A stretch of 64,000 bases of DNA from contig DATJTI010000032.1 in NCBI GenBank assembly GCA_035503615.1, forward strand, positions 1 through 64,000, given 5' to 3'. Both the position numbers and the translations under genes were made by a program. The DNA is from AP-15 sp035503615 (GTDB lineage: Bacteria > Pseudomonadota > Alphaproteobacteria > ATCC43930 > CGMCC-115725). The notes beneath the pieces are model-generated. The model was not told where the DNA came from, did no database searches, and was given only the letters and a program-made list of their open reading frames with translations. Below are positions 34,642-46,040 of this stretch, one piece after another (positions within the stretch are counted from its first letter, which is position 1; every line of letters begins with the position of its first letter).

Positions 34642-35721
34642 CTAGCCGATGACATCGCTGACATTCGAAACCTCGCCGGCCCGCGAGGTGTCGTAGCCCG
34701 GAATGCTGTGCACTTGTTCAGCAAATTCCTGCGACTTGAGGCTCCCGACGATCGCCTCGACATCGGCCCGCTCGATCGTCTCGCGCTTGCCGAGCAGGTA
34801 GTAGTCCTCCACGAACAGCGGAATAAAATCGAGCTTCAGCTGCCGCGCGGCCGCCTCGATGCCGACGCCGACATCGGCAACCCCGCTCGCGATTGTGGTG
34901 GCAACCGCGAGATGCGTGAACTCCTCGGTATAGTAACCGTTGATCTGCGCGCGATCGATGCCTTGTTCCTGCAGCATGCGCTCGACCGCGAGATGCGTGC
35001 CCGAACCGCGCTGCCGGTTGATGAAGCGGGCGCCTTGATCGGCGATGTCCTGCAGGGTCCGGATGCCGAGCGGATTGTCGGGCGCAACGAGCAAGCCCTG
35101 GTTGCGACGCACGAAATGGATGACGCGTTGCGCGCGGGGCTTGAGCCATGGCTCGTATTTGCGCAGGATGTCGCGGCCGAGCGCGCCTTCGGGGATGTGA
35201 AATCCGGCCAGCTCGCAGCGGTTCTTGCACAGTGCCACCACGCTTTCGAGGCTCCCGACAAAGCGCACGTCGAGCTTCGGCCCCGGCCGTGTGCGCAGGA
35301 ATTCGCGGAGTTCGGCGAGCACGAGGTCGTGACTTGCAAACATCGTCAGGCCCGGATTGGGCTCCTTCAGAACCTCGTTCAGCTCGTGCTCGATCTCCGA
35401 CGCGGCACTTTCGAGATGCGGGGTCAGCCGCGCGCTGATCCGTTGGCGAATCCACAGCAGGCGCTCACCCAGCTCGGTGAGCCTGGTGCCGCGACCCTGC
35501 TCCTTGCTCACCAGCGGTTGTCCCATGCGCTCGGACCAGGCGTTGATCAGTCCCCATGCTTGTCGATAAGGCACGCCGACGCGCGCGGTGGCTTCCGTCA
35601 GCTTGCCGGTGTTCTTGATCGCTTCCAGGAGCGCAAACAGCTCGGGATCGATCGGCTTTCTCGGCTGATGCCTGGTCTTCCAGACAAGATCGAGATCGAG
35701 CGTTGGACGGATATCGGCCAT
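34642..35721 (-). CDS. ModE-like HTH plus substrate-binding-domain regulator of the formate dehydrogenase operon
   Basis: 359 residues. An N-terminal winged HTH (about 20-95: LFALLEAIKNTGKLTEATA, VPYRQAWGLINAWSE, GTRLTELGERLLW) is of the ModE/LysR-like type. From about 120 a periplasmic-binding-protein-like effector domain follows (LTMFASHDLVLAELREFLR, INRQRGSGTHLAVERML, VADVGVGIEAAARQ). Regulators of this build sit beside NAD-formate dehydrogenase operons and may sense molybdate, formate or a related oxyanion. It is divergent from fdsG across 118 bp. An inverted repeat overlaps its own start codon, which suggests autoregulation. Confidence 0.85.
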   Translation of the reverse strand: MADIRPTLDLDLVWKTRHQPRKPIDPELFALLEAIKNTGKLTEATARVGVPYRQAWGLINAWSERMGQPLVSKEQGRGTRLTELGERLLWIRQRISARLTPHLESAASEIEHELNEVLKEPNPGLTMFASHDLVLAELREFLRTRPGPKLDVRFVGSLESVVALCKNRCELAGFHIPEGALGRDILRKYEPWLKPRAQRVIHFVRRNQGLLVAPDNPLGIRTLQDIADQGARFINRQRGSGTHLAVERMLQEQGIDRAQINGYYTEEFTHLAVATTIASGVADVGVGIEAAARQLKLDFIPLFVEDYYLLGKRETIERADVEAIVGSLKSQEFAEQVHSIPGYDTSRAGEVSNVSDVIG

Positions 35722-35739
35722 ATGCCTTTTTTTGCATAT
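35720..35739. promoter_or_regulatory. Inverted repeat overlapping the fds regulator start
   Basis: ATATGC-N8-GCATAT with a poly-T centre spans the regulator's ATG. Its place in the 118-bp, AT-rich divergent gap makes it a plausible autoregulatory operator. The binding protein is inferred. Confidence 0.45.
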
Positions 35740-35765
35740 TGAAAGCGAAGCGGCGGGGATTTTTT

Positions 35766-35780
35766 ATTAGCGCAGCTAAT
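35766..35780. promoter_or_regulatory. Second inverted repeat in the fds divergent promoter
   Basis: ATTAGC-GCA-GCTAAT has perfect 6-bp arms, about 60 bp before the fdsG GTG. Directly downstream lies ACATATGT, another short palindrome. The cluster of AT-rich dyads in otherwise GC-rich DNA marks the control region for both directions. Confidence 0.45.
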
Positions 35781-35839
35781 GCCTCCGGAAACATATGTGT
35801 AATTTCGCATAATCGGCGCCCGGAGACCAGGAGATCGTC

Positions 35840-36309
35840 GTGGCCTCGCATGCACCGTGGAGTTCGGACGCCGCCCGCGCCATCATCATCGCCAAGAGCG
35901 CGATGCCGGGCGCGCTGTTGCCCATTCTCCACGCCTTGCAGGAAGAGTTCGGCTATATCGACCGCCAGGCCGAGCCGCTGATCGCCGGCATCCTCAACCT
36001 GTCGCGCGCGGAAGTGCACGGTGTCGTGACATTCTATCACGATTTCCGCGACAAGGCGGCCGGGCGCCACGTGCTCAAGCTCTGCCGCGCCGAATCCTGC
36101 CAGGCGCGCGGCAGCGAGGCGCTGGCGGCACGGGCGCAAGCGCGGCTCGGCATCGCATTCGGGGCCACCACCGCGGATGGCCGAATGACGCTCGAACCGG
36201 TCTATTGCCTCGGGCTGTGCCCGGTGTCGCCGGCCGCGATGCTCGACGGAAAAGTCGTCGCACGACTGGATGCGGCCGGGCTCGACGCAATGCTGGCGGA
36301 GGCCGGCTG

Positions 36310-36310
<1 letters not shown>
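35840..36310 (+). CDS. fdsG: NAD-dependent formate dehydrogenase gamma subunit
   Basis: 156 residues from GTG, with AGGAG eight bases upstream. It is a NuoE-like thioredoxin-fold [2Fe-2S] protein with four ligand cysteines at 82, 87 (CRAESC) and 123, 127 (CLGLC). It transfers electrons within the soluble Mo-formate dehydrogenase. It is first in fdsG-fdsB-fdsA-fdhD-fdsD, and its stop overlaps the fdsB ATG (ATGA). NuoE/HoxE-type alternatives are excluded by the neighbours. Confidence 0.95.
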
Positions 36311-37879
<1,569 letters not shown>

Positions 37880-37908
<29 letters not shown>

Positions 37909-40753
37909 GATCGATTACGGCACGCCGAAATCGAAGGCGGAAAAAACCGTCACGCTGACGATCGACGGCCAGCCGGTGACCGCGCGCGAAGGTACCTCGA
38001 TCATGCGCGCGGCGATCGAAGCCGGAACCGAAATTCCGAAACTGTGCGCGACCGACATGCTCGAGGCGTTCGGCTCCTGCCGGCTCTGCCTGGTCGAGAT
38101 CGAGGGCCGCGCCGGCACGCCCGCCTCCTGCACGACACCGGTCGCCGAGGGCATTGTGGTCCGCACCCGGAGCGAGCGGCTCGACCGCATCCGCAAAGGC
38201 GTGATGGAGCTCTATGCCTCCGACCACTCGATCACCTCGCTCGACCGCTCGAACGGAGATAACAAACACCTCCCGCTGCTCGATCTCGCCGAAGCGGTCG
38301 GCCTCGACGAGGTGCGCTATGGCTTCGCCGACGCGCATCATCCCGATCCCGGCATCGACGCTTCCAACCCGTATTTCATCTACGATCCGGCGAAATGCAT
38401 CGTCTGCTCGCGCTGCGTGCGCGCCTGCGAGGAGGTACAGGGCACCTTTGCGCTGACCATTTCCGGCCGCGGCTTTGCGTCGATCGTCTCGGCCGGCATG
38501 AACGAGCCGTTTCTCGAATCGGAATGCGTGTCCTGCGGCGCCTGTGTGCAGGCCTGCCCGACCGGCTCGCTGATCGAGAAGAGCAAGCTCGCCGCGCTTG
38601 AAGCCGACACGCCGGCCGACCGCGCGGTGGTGACGACCTGCGCCTATTGCGGTGTCGGCTGCTCGTTCACGGCCGAGATGCGCGGCGAAGAGGTCGTGCG
38701 CATGGTGCCGTACAAGGACGGCAAGGCCAATCACGGCCATTCCTGCGTCAAGGGCCGATTTGCCTGGGCCTATGCCAGCCATCGCGACCGCATCCTCACA
38801 CCGATGCTGCGCGAGCGGATCAGCGATCCGTGGCGCGAGGTGTCGTGGGACGAGGCGATTGCTCGCGTCGCTTCCGAATTCAAGCGCATCCAGGCAAAAC
38901 ACGGTCGCGGCGCGATCGGCGGCATCACCTCGTCGCGCTGCACCGACGAGGAGACCTTTCTCGTGCAGAAGCTGGTGCGCGGCGGCTTTGGCAACAACAA
39001 TGTCGACACCTGCGCGCGGGTGTGTCACTCGCCGACCGGCTATGGCCTGTCCAATACCTTTGGCACCTCGGCCGGCACTCAGGATTTCGACTCGGTCGAG
39101 CATGCCGATGTCGTCATCCTGATGGGCGCCAACCCGACCGATGCCCACCCGGTGTTCGCCTCGCGGCTGAAGAAGCGGCTGCGCGAGGGCGCCAGGCTGA
39201 TCGTCATCGACCCGCGGGCGATCGACCTCGTCCGCACCCCGCATATCGAGGCGGCCTATCACCTGCCGCTCCTGCCCGGCACCAATGTCGCGATGCTGAC
39301 CGCACTCGCCCATGTCGTCGTCACCGAGGGCCTGGTCGACGAGACCTTTGTGCGCGAGCGCTGCGAGATCGACGCCTTTGAACATTGGGCCGAGTTTGTC
39401 TCACAGCCGCGCAACAGCCCCGAGGCGGTCGCCCTGATCACCGGGGTGCCGGCCGAGACCATCCGCAAGGCGGCACGGCTCTATGCCACCGGCGGCAATG
39501 GCGCCATCTATTACGGTCTCGGTGTCACCGAGCACAGCCAGGGCTCGACGGCGGTGATGGCCATCGCCAATCTCGCAATGGCCACCGGCAATATCGGCCG
39601 GCCCGGCGTGGGCGTGAACCCGATGCGCGGGCAGAACAACGTGCAGGGCTCATGCGACATGGGGTCGTTCCCGCACGAGCTGTCCGGCTATCGCCATATC
39701 TCGATCGACGCCAGCCGCGGGTTGTTCGAGCAGGATTGGGGCGTGACCCTCGACAAGGAGCCGGGCCTGCGCATCCCCAACATGCTCGACGCCGCCGTCG
39801 ACGGCAGCTTCAAGGGCCTCTACATCCAGGGCGAGGACATCCTCCAATCCGACCCGGACACCAAGCACGTCGCCGCCGGCCTTGCCGCCATGGAATGCGT
39901 CGTCGTGCAGGATCTGTTCCTCAACGAGACCGCGAATTACGCCCATGTCTTTCTGCCCGGCTCGACTTTCCTCGAAAAGGACGGCACCTTCATCAATGCC
40001 GAACGCCGCATCCAGCTCGTGCGCAAGGTCATGGAGCCGAGGAACGGCTATGCCGATTGGGAGATCACCTGCATGATCGCCAACGCCATAGGCTATCCGA
40101 TGGTCTATAACCATCCCTCAGAGATCATGGACGAAATCGCCAGGTTGACGCCGACCTTCGCCGGCGTGTCGTTCAAGCTGCTCGACGAGGTCGGCTCGGT
40201 GCAGTGGCCGTGCAACGAGAACGCGCCGCTCGGCACCCCGGTCATGCACGTCAACGGCTTTGTGCGCGGCAAGGGCAAGTTTCTCGTCACCGAATATGTC
40301 GCGACCGACGAGAAGGTCGGCCCCCGCTTCCCGCTTTTGCTCACCACCGGCCGCATCCTCACCCAGTACAATGTCGGCGCGCAGACGCGGCGCACCGACA
40401 ATGTGGTTTGGCACGAGGAGGATCGGCTCGAAATCCATCCGCACGATGCCGAAGAACGCGGCATCCGCGATGGCGACTGGGTCAAGATCGCCAGCCGCTC
40501 GGGCGAGACGACATTGCGCGCGCTGATCACGCAGCGGGTGGCGACCGGTGTCGTCTACACGACATTCCATCATCCCGACACGCAGGCCAATGTGGTCACC
40601 ACCGACTTCTCCGACTGGGCCACCAACTGCCCCGAATACAAGGTGACGGCGGTGCAGGTATCGCCATCCAACGGGCCGACGCGATGGCAGGAGGACTACA
40701 ACATTTTGGCGCGGCGAAGCCGCCGGATCGCTGCCGCCGACGCCGCGGAGTAG
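37880..40753 (+). CDS. fdsA: NAD-dependent formate dehydrogenase alpha (molybdenum) subunit
   Basis: 957 residues from GTG, with a perfect AAGGAG 7 bp upstream. The N-terminal [2Fe-2S] domain uses Cys56, 67, 70 and 84. Two ferredoxin-like [4Fe-4S] motifs follow (CIVCSRCVRAC, CVSCGACVQAC), then a further cluster (CAYCGVGC) leads into the bis-MGD domain. The Mo ligand is Cys381 in ARVCHSPTG, so no selenocysteine is needed. The following RHNALD-like FdhD-dependent active-site context is normal. It oxidises formate to CO2 in the cytoplasm, feeding NADH to metabolism. Full length, no lesions. Confidence 0.97.
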
Positions 40754-40756
40754 GCT

Positions 40757-41578
40757 TTGCTGGGCCCAACCCGCACAGTCGAGCGGACGGCTTGGCGTGC
40801 CGGCGGGCTCGCCGTCGGCGAGCGTGTGGTTCCGGAAGAAACCGCGGTCGCATTCACTTACAACGGCGCGTCCTATGCGGTGATGATGGCGACACCGCAG
40901 GACCTCGAAGACTTTGCGTTCGGCTTCAGCCTGACCGAGGGGATCATCGCATCGCCCGGCGACGTCGATTCGCTCGAAATCGTCGAACAATCGAACGGTC
41001 TCGAGCTCCGGATGTACTTGACGGAGCCGCACGCGACCACGTTTCACGAGCGCCGCCGCTATCTCGCCGGCCCGGCCGGCTGCGGCCTCTGCGGCATCGA
41101 ATCATTGAGCGAAGCGATGCGCCAACCGCTTGCGGTGAGCGACGAATCACGAGTGACGCCGATCGAAATCATGGCCGCGCTCAACGCCTTGCACGCCCGG
41201 CAAGCGATCAACCGGATCACCCACGCCGTGCATGGCGCGGCCTTCTACCGCAAAGGTAGCGGACTGCTCGCGTTGCGCGAAGACATCGGCCGCCACAACG
41301 CGCTCGACAAGCTCGCCGGCGCGCTGGCAAGACGGGGCATTCGCGGCAGAAGCGGCATCGGCATCCTGACCAGCCGGCTGTCGGTCGAACTGGTGCAAAA
41401 GGCGGCCGCGATCGGCATCCCGGTTCTGGTCGCAGTGTCGGCGCCGACGACCTTGGCGATTCGCACCGCCGAAGCCTCGGGGATCACGCTCGTCGCAGTG
41501 GCTCGCAACGACGGCTTCGAAATCTTCACGCACCGACAGCGCATCGAAGAAGAACAGGCGGCCCATGCCTTCATCTGA
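40757..41578 (+). CDS. fdhD: FdhD sulfur carrier for formate dehydrogenase
   Basis: 273 residues from a TTG start, with GGAG six bases upstream. The paired cysteines Cys109 and Cys112 in AGCGLCG are the persulfide-carrying motif. EDIGRHNALDKLAG and ILTSRLSVELVQKAA are the other family signatures. FdhD passes sulfur from IscS to the molybdenum cofactor and is essential for formate dehydrogenase activity. It sits three bases after fdsA and overlaps fdsD by 14 bp, the usual fdsGBACD order. Confidence 0.95.
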   Translation: MLGPTRTVERTAWRAGGLAVGERVVPEETAVAFTYNGASYAVMMATPQDLEDFAFGFSLTEGIIASPGDVDSLEIVEQSNGLELRMYLTEPHATTFHERRRYLAGPAGCGLCGIESLSEAMRQPLAVSDESRVTPIEIMAALNALHARQAINRITHAVHGAAFYRKGSGLLALREDIGRHNALDKLAGALARRGIRGRSGIGILTSRLSVELVQKAAAIGIPVLVAVSAPTTLAIRTAEASGITLVAVARNDGFEIFTHRQRIEEEQAAHAFI

Positions 41579-41825
41579 CGAAACCTCATCTGACGAAAGT
41601 ACGCACGCCACCAATGACAAGTTGGTCTATATGGCCAACCAAATCGGCGCGTTCTTCAAGTCGCAGGATTTGGACACGGCGCCGGCCCGAACCGCGGACC
41701 ATATCATCAAGTTCTGGGATCCACGCATGCGTCGGGAGATCATCGCCTACATCGATGCGGGCGGTGGCCGGCACCTCGATCCGGTGGCCCGACAGGCGAT
41801 CGAAGCGCTCCGGCCGAAATCGTAG
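41565..41825 (+). CDS. fdsD: NAD-dependent formate dehydrogenase delta subunit
   Basis: 86 residues. The core KLVYMANQIGAFFKSQ, IIKFWDPRMRREIIAYID and the C-terminal VARQAIEAL match FdsD, the small subunit with no cofactor. It probably helps assembly or stability of the complex. The first ~17 residues (Ser/Glu/Asp rich) are variable. It is the last fds gene, followed by a 123-bp gap to the amidases. Confidence 0.92.
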   Translation: MPSSDETSSDESTHATNDKLVYMANQIGAFFKSQDLDTAPARTADHIIKFWDPRMRREIIAYIDAGGGRHLDPVARQAIEALRPKS

Positions 41826-41948
41826 ACGGGCGCCATCGCAGCAGATGCCTCGCTCGGCGGCGGCGTGCGCCCGCCCGCTCCAAATCATGCATGCGCGGCA
41901 CCGGCGGATATGCGTAGATGGCGTCGCGCTGCCGCTGAGGACCGTGCC

Positions 41949-43265
41949 ATGCCGAATGTCGCGCCGCACCGCCTGTCGGCGATCGAGATCGTCCGAAGCA
42001 TCGAGGCTGGCGACCTGACCGCCGAAGCGGTGGTCGCGAGTTGCCTCGAACGGATCGCGTTGCGTGAGCCGGTGGTGCGGGCCTGGGCCTATCTGGCGGG
42101 CGAGGCGGCGCTGGCACAGGCGCGGGAATTCGACCGGTCCGGCAGAAAAATGCTGCTCGGCGGCGTGCCGTTCGGTCTCAAGGACATTTTCGACGCCGCA
42201 CAGATGCCGGCAACCTACGGTTCGCGCATCTATGCCGGCTGGTGGCCACCCGCCGATGCCAGTGCTGCGGCACTGCCAAAAGCGGCAGGCGGCATCCTCC
42301 TCGGCAAGACGATCACGACCGAATTCGCCAACCGGCATCCCGGCCCGACCGCGAACCCGCACGATCCGGATTTCACCCCGGGCGGTTCGTCGAGCGGCTC
42401 GGCCGCGGCGGTCGCCGACTTCATGGTGCCATTGGCGATCGGCACGCAGACCGCAGGCTCGGTGATCCGCCCGGCGGCCTATTGCGGCATCGTCGGGTTC
42501 AAGCCGAGCTTCGGCCTGTTCCCGCCGGGCGGCATGCGAATCAACACCGAAACGCTCGACACGGTCGGCATCATGGCGCGCTCGGTCGCCGACATCGCTC
42601 TGTTTCGCGCGGCGATGATGGCGATCCCGTACCAGCCGCCGGTGATGCCCGAAACGCCGCCGCGCCTCGGGCTCTGTCGCGGCCCGCATTGGGACGCGGC
42701 CCCGGCCGAAGGGCGCCATGTGCTTGAAACCGCCGCCAACCGGCTCGCCGCCGCCGGTGCGGTGATTGTCGATGCCGTGCTGCCGCCGGAATGCGCCGCT
42801 TCCGACGAAATCCAGCGCACGCTCGGTGCGTTCGAGGGGCTGCGCAACCACATGCCGGAGCTGCGCCGTCACGAGGCGCTGTTGAGCCCACAGTTGCGCG
42901 ACACCAAGATCTCGCTCGGCCGCAAGCTGACACTCGAGCAATATCGCGCCGCCTGCAACGCAGCGGAGAACGCGCGGCGTGCCGCGCATGACCGGGCCGG
43001 CGGCTTTGACGCGATCCTGACCCTGCCGGCCCCGGGCGAGGCGCCGCGTGGGCTCGGCGATACCGGCTCGGCGATGTACAACGCGATCTGGACGCAGCTC
43101 CACATGCCCTGTCTGACATTGCCGGCCGGCCACGGTCCGAACGCGCTGCCGGTCGGGGTCCAGCTGGTCGGCCGCCGCCACGACGACGCAAAACTGATCG
43201 AAATGGGTCTGTGGACCGAGCGCGGCCTCCTCGAAGGAGCAAGGCTATGGGCGCCGAAATTCTGA
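41949..43265 (+). CDS. Amidase-signature enzyme 1
   Basis: 438 residues from the ATG at 41949. The Ser-cisSer-Lys triad is visible: Lys in PFGLKDIFD (about 75), the signature GGSSSGSAAAVADF and the nucleophile Ser in QTAGSVIRPAAYCG. It hydrolyses an amide to acid and ammonia; it is GatA-like in fold, but with no gatB/gatC context it is unlikely to be the Glu-tRNA subunit. Its 3' end overlaps amidase 2 by 19 bp. Placement right after fds invites the idea of a formyl- or amide-containing substrate, but that is not shown. Confidence 0.88.
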   Translation: MPNVAPHRLSAIEIVRSIEAGDLTAEAVVASCLERIALREPVVRAWAYLAGEAALAQAREFDRSGRKMLLGGVPFGLKDIFDAAQMPATYGSRIYAGWWPPADASAAALPKAAGGILLGKTITTEFANRHPGPTANPHDPDFTPGGSSSGSAAAVADFMVPLAIGTQTAGSVIRPAAYCGIVGFKPSFGLFPPGGMRINTETLDTVGIMARSVADIALFRAAMMAIPYQPPVMPETPPRLGLCRGPHWDAAPAEGRHVLETAANRLAAAGAVIVDAVLPPECAASDEIQRTLGAFEGLRNHMPELRRHEALLSPQLRDTKISLGRKLTLEQYRAACNAAENARRAAHDRAGGFDAILTLPAPGEAPRGLGDTGSAMYNAIWTQLHMPCLTLPAGHGPNALPVGVQLVGRRHDDAKLIEMGLWTERGLLEGARLWAPKF

Positions 43266-44515
43266 GCGCAAGCGAGGCGGTCGCCCGCATCGCAACCGGA
43301 AAGTTACGCGCCGATACGCTGGTGCGCGACTGCCTCGACCGCATTGCGGCGCGCGCCGCTGTCAAGGCGTGGGTGTGGCTCGACCCGGAGCACGCGGTCG
43401 CGCAGGCGGACGCGGTCGAACGCGCCGGCCGCCCGGGGCTGCTCAAAGGCGTGCCGGTCGGGGTCAAGGATGTCATCGACACTTATGACATGCCGACCCA
43501 GCACGGCTCGCCGATCTACCGCGGCAACCGGCCCTTTGCCGACGCCGCCTGCGTCGCCCTGACCCGCGCCGCGGGTGGGGTGATCCTCGGCAAGACGGTG
43601 ACCACCGAATTCGCCAATCGCGAGCCACGCGAGACCGTGCATCCGTTGAACCCGGCGCACACTCCGGGCGGCTCATCGAGCGGGTCGGCCGCGGCTGTCG
43701 CCGATTTCCAGGTGCCGGTCGCGTTCGGGACGCAGACCGGCGGCTCGACGATCCGCCCCGCGGCGTTCTGCGGCGTGATCGGCTACAAGCCCAGCTTTGG
43801 CGAGTTCAGCCGGGTCGGCATCAAGATGCAGTGTCACAACCTCGATACCTTGGGGCTGATCTGCCGCAGCCTCGACGATGTGGCGCTGTTGCGGGCGGTC
43901 CTCCAGGTCCAGCCGCTGCGTGCGATCGAACGCAGCCCGGCCGCACCGCGCATCGGCTTTTGCCGCAGCGCCTCGTGGGACGATGCCAGCACCGACACAA
44001 AGGCACTGCTCGAGCGCACGGCCGCCCGGCTCGCCGCCGCCGGTGCCGTGGTGCGCGAGGTGACCCTGACCCCGGCAAACATGCTCGAGCAGCAGCGCCG
44101 CGTCTTCGCCTTTGAGGCGGCGCGCAACTATGCCTACGAGTACGAAGAGCATGCCGACCAGCTGAGCCCGGGGTTGCGCGATGGGCTTTTGAGCGAGGGC
44201 CGCGACCTGCCGCTCGCCGCCTATGTCGAAGCGATCGAGACCGCCGAGCAATTTCGCCGCCATCTCGCCGATCTGTTCCGCGAATTTGATGTGCTGCTGA
44301 CCCCGAGTGCGGTCGGAGAGGCGCCCGAGGGGCTCGGCTCGACCGGCGACGCGCGTTTCAACGCGGTCTGGACCCTGGGATGGGTCCCCTGCCTGACCTT
44401 GCCCGCCGGCACCGGCAATGCCGGCCTGCCACTCGGCATTCAGCTGGTCGGCCCGCACTTCGCCGACGAAAAACTGCTCGACGCCGCGCGCTGGGTCGAG
44501 GCCCGGCTCGGTTGA
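43247..44515 (+). CDS. Amidase-signature enzyme 2 (paralogue of the preceding gene)
   Basis: 422 residues. AAGGAG lies 8 bases before the ATG, inside the end of amidase 1. It has the same triad: Lys in PVGVKDVIDT, GGSSSGSAAAVADF, and Ser in QTGGSTIRPAAFCG. It shares long stretches with amidase 1 (TTEFANR, GEAPxGLG, CLTLPAG), so the pair arose by tandem duplication. The overlap makes co-translation likely; the two may act on related amides or form a hetero-oligomer. The substrate is unknown. Confidence 0.88.
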   Translation: MGAEILSASEAVARIATGKLRADTLVRDCLDRIAARAAVKAWVWLDPEHAVAQADAVERAGRPGLLKGVPVGVKDVIDTYDMPTQHGSPIYRGNRPFADAACVALTRAAGGVILGKTVTTEFANREPRETVHPLNPAHTPGGSSSGSAAAVADFQVPVAFGTQTGGSTIRPAAFCGVIGYKPSFGEFSRVGIKMQCHNLDTLGLICRSLDDVALLRAVLQVQPLRAIERSPAAPRIGFCRSASWDDASTDTKALLERTAARLAAAGAVVREVTLTPANMLEQQRRVFAFEAARNYAYEYEEHADQLSPGLRDGLLSEGRDLPLAAYVEAIETAEQFRRHLADLFREFDVLLTPSAVGEAPEGLGSTGDARFNAVWTLGWVPCLTLPAGTGNAGLPLGIQLVGPHFADEKLLDAARWVEARLG

Positions 44516-44582
44516 TCGGGCGGGCTTGCCTGGCATCGCCGGCGACCGCATGCTGACCCGTGGCATCAACCGAGGAGGTGAC

Positions 44583-44909
44583 ATGATCTACGAGCTGCGC
44601 GTCTATCACTGCGTGCCCGGCCGCCTGCCGGACCTGATCAAGCGCTTCGACACGATCACGCTGCCGCTGTGGGAAAAGCATCGGATCCGCCAGGCCGGGT
44701 TCTGGACCGTGGCGATCGGGCCGTCGAACCAGGACCTCTATTACATGCTGCAGTGGGAATCGCTCGAGGAGCGCACCCAGAAATTCGCGGCGTTCCAGGC
44801 CGATCCGGAGTGGATTTCGAAACGGGCCCAGACCGAGGCCAACGGTCCGATCGTCGCCTCGATCACCAACACGATCCTGCAACCGACCAGCTTTTCGTCG
44901 GCCAGATAG
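44583..44909 (+). CDS. NIPSNAP-family protein 1
   Basis: 108 residues, the size of a single dimeric alpha/beta-barrel (ferredoxin-like) domain. MIYELRVYHCVPGRLPDLI at the start and the ending LQPTSFS are typical of NIPSNAP. GGAGG precedes the ATG. Members are small dimeric proteins often placed beside catabolic amidases and monooxygenases; their role is poorly defined. It is a near-duplicate of the next gene, 12 bp downstream. Confidence 0.85.
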   Translation: MIYELRVYHCVPGRLPDLIKRFDTITLPLWEKHRIRQAGFWTVAIGPSNQDLYYMLQWESLEERTQKFAAFQADPEWISKRAQTEANGPIVASITNTILQPTSFSSAR

Positions 44910-44921
44910 CGAGGACGGAAC

Positions 44922-45248
44922 ATGCTTTACGAACTGCGCATCTACCATTGCCCGCCGGGCCGGCTCCCGGACCTCCTGAAGCGCTTCGACACGATCACGC
45001 TCGGCATCTGGAAGCGGCACGGCATCGAGCAGGCCGGGTTCTGGACCACGCTGATCGGCGAATCGAACCAGACCCTGCACTATCTGCTCAAATGGGAGTC
45101 GCTGGCCGATCGCGAAAAGAAGTGGAATGCGTTCCAGGCCGATCCGGAATGGCACCAGAAGCGGGCCCAGACCGAGGCGAACGGCCCGATCGTCGCCCGC
45201 GTCGAGAACTACATCTTGCAGCCGACCGCCTTCTCGGCGGTCAAATAG
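44922..45248 (+). CDS. NIPSNAP-family protein 2
   Basis: 108 residues, very similar to its upstream copy (ELRIYHCPPGRLPDLLKRF, QAGFWTTLIGESNQTLHYL, AEANGPIVAR-type middle and LQPTAFS near the end). Such tandem copies may form a heterodimer. It ends 92 bp before the convergent two-domain gene. A GC-rich hairpin-forming stretch in that gap (near 45285-45310) may serve as a shared terminator. Confidence 0.85.
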   Translation: MLYELRIYHCPPGRLPDLLKRFDTITLGIWKRHGIEQAGFWTTLIGESNQTLHYLLKWESLADREKKWNAFQADPEWHQKRAQTEANGPIVARVENYILQPTAFSAVK

Positions 45249-45340
45249 CAACGATCGCAATCGCGGCAAACCGGCTCTCGCCCGCTCTGCCGGGCGGGGC
45301 CGGTCCGCGATGCGCACCGGCCAAGCACGGCGGCGGCGCG

Positions 45341-45973
45341 TTAACCGGCGCGGGTGTAGCGGCGGCTGACGATGCGCAAATGGTCGCGGAAATGCGGGCG
45401 CAGCTTCTGCGTCCACGGCGTATCGGCGGCCTTGCGCCACGCCTCGGAGCGCACCACCTCGGGCGCGTTCAGGTGGTAGAGCGCAATGTAGCGCTGGGTC
45501 CCGCCGCTGCCGCGATAGCGCCGCGCGCATAACACGCCGGGCACCGCGCCCAACGCCGGGATGTGCTCGGTGTTGTACCACTCGTTGAATTCGTGCTCGT
45601 GCTCCGGGGCGACGTTCATCCCGACCATCAGCAGGCCCGCTGCCTCGCGTGGGGCGAGGCGGTCGCCGGGCACTAGCTGCTCGCCCTCGTAGCGCAGGAT
45701 TCCCTTGCGGAACTTGGCAGTGCGCTTGGTCCAGGGCGAGCCGTTGTCGCCGCCGACCGCGAGATAGGCGGGGCTGTGCAGCACGCCGACATTGTCGAGA
45801 TCGTAGGTCGCCACCGAGACCTTCGGTTCGTCCACCCCGATCCACCGATCCGCATTCAGAAAGCCCGGCACGCGCAGCCGCTCGGGCACGTGTTCGAGAT
45901 CATACCAATCGTGGAATTCGTCCTCGGGTGCCGCCGAAAAATCCATCGCCGCGATAAGAATGCCTTTGGCCAT
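45341..45973 (-). CDS. Two-domain dimeric alpha/beta-barrel protein (EthD-like)
   Basis: 210 residues with an internal repeat: FHDWYDLEHVPERLRVPGF (about 20-38) and FNEWYNTEHIPALGAVPGV (about 128-146), each followed by a strand set (RWIGVDEPKVSVATYDL and RRYRGSGGTQRYIALYHL). This is a fused pair of EthD/DabB-type domains, so the chain could form its own pseudo-dimer. Relatives accompany degradation pathways and may bind small ligands. It is convergent with the NIPSNAP genes, which share the fold. The function is not known. Confidence 0.75.
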   Translation of the reverse strand: MAKGILIAAMDFSAAPEDEFHDWYDLEHVPERLRVPGFLNADRWIGVDEPKVSVATYDLDNVGVLHSPAYLAVGGDNGSPWTKRTAKFRKGILRYEGEQLVPGDRLAPREAAGLLMVGMNVAPEHEHEFNEWYNTEHIPALGAVPGVLCARRYRGSGGTQRYIALYHLNAPEVVRSEAWRKAADTPWTQKLRPHFRDHLRIVSRRYTRAG

Positions 45974-46040
45974 CGCCTCCTCCCGAACCGCGTCCTGAAA
46001 ACCCGGGAGCGATCATCTCCGAGAGCGGCGGTTGTTTCCA

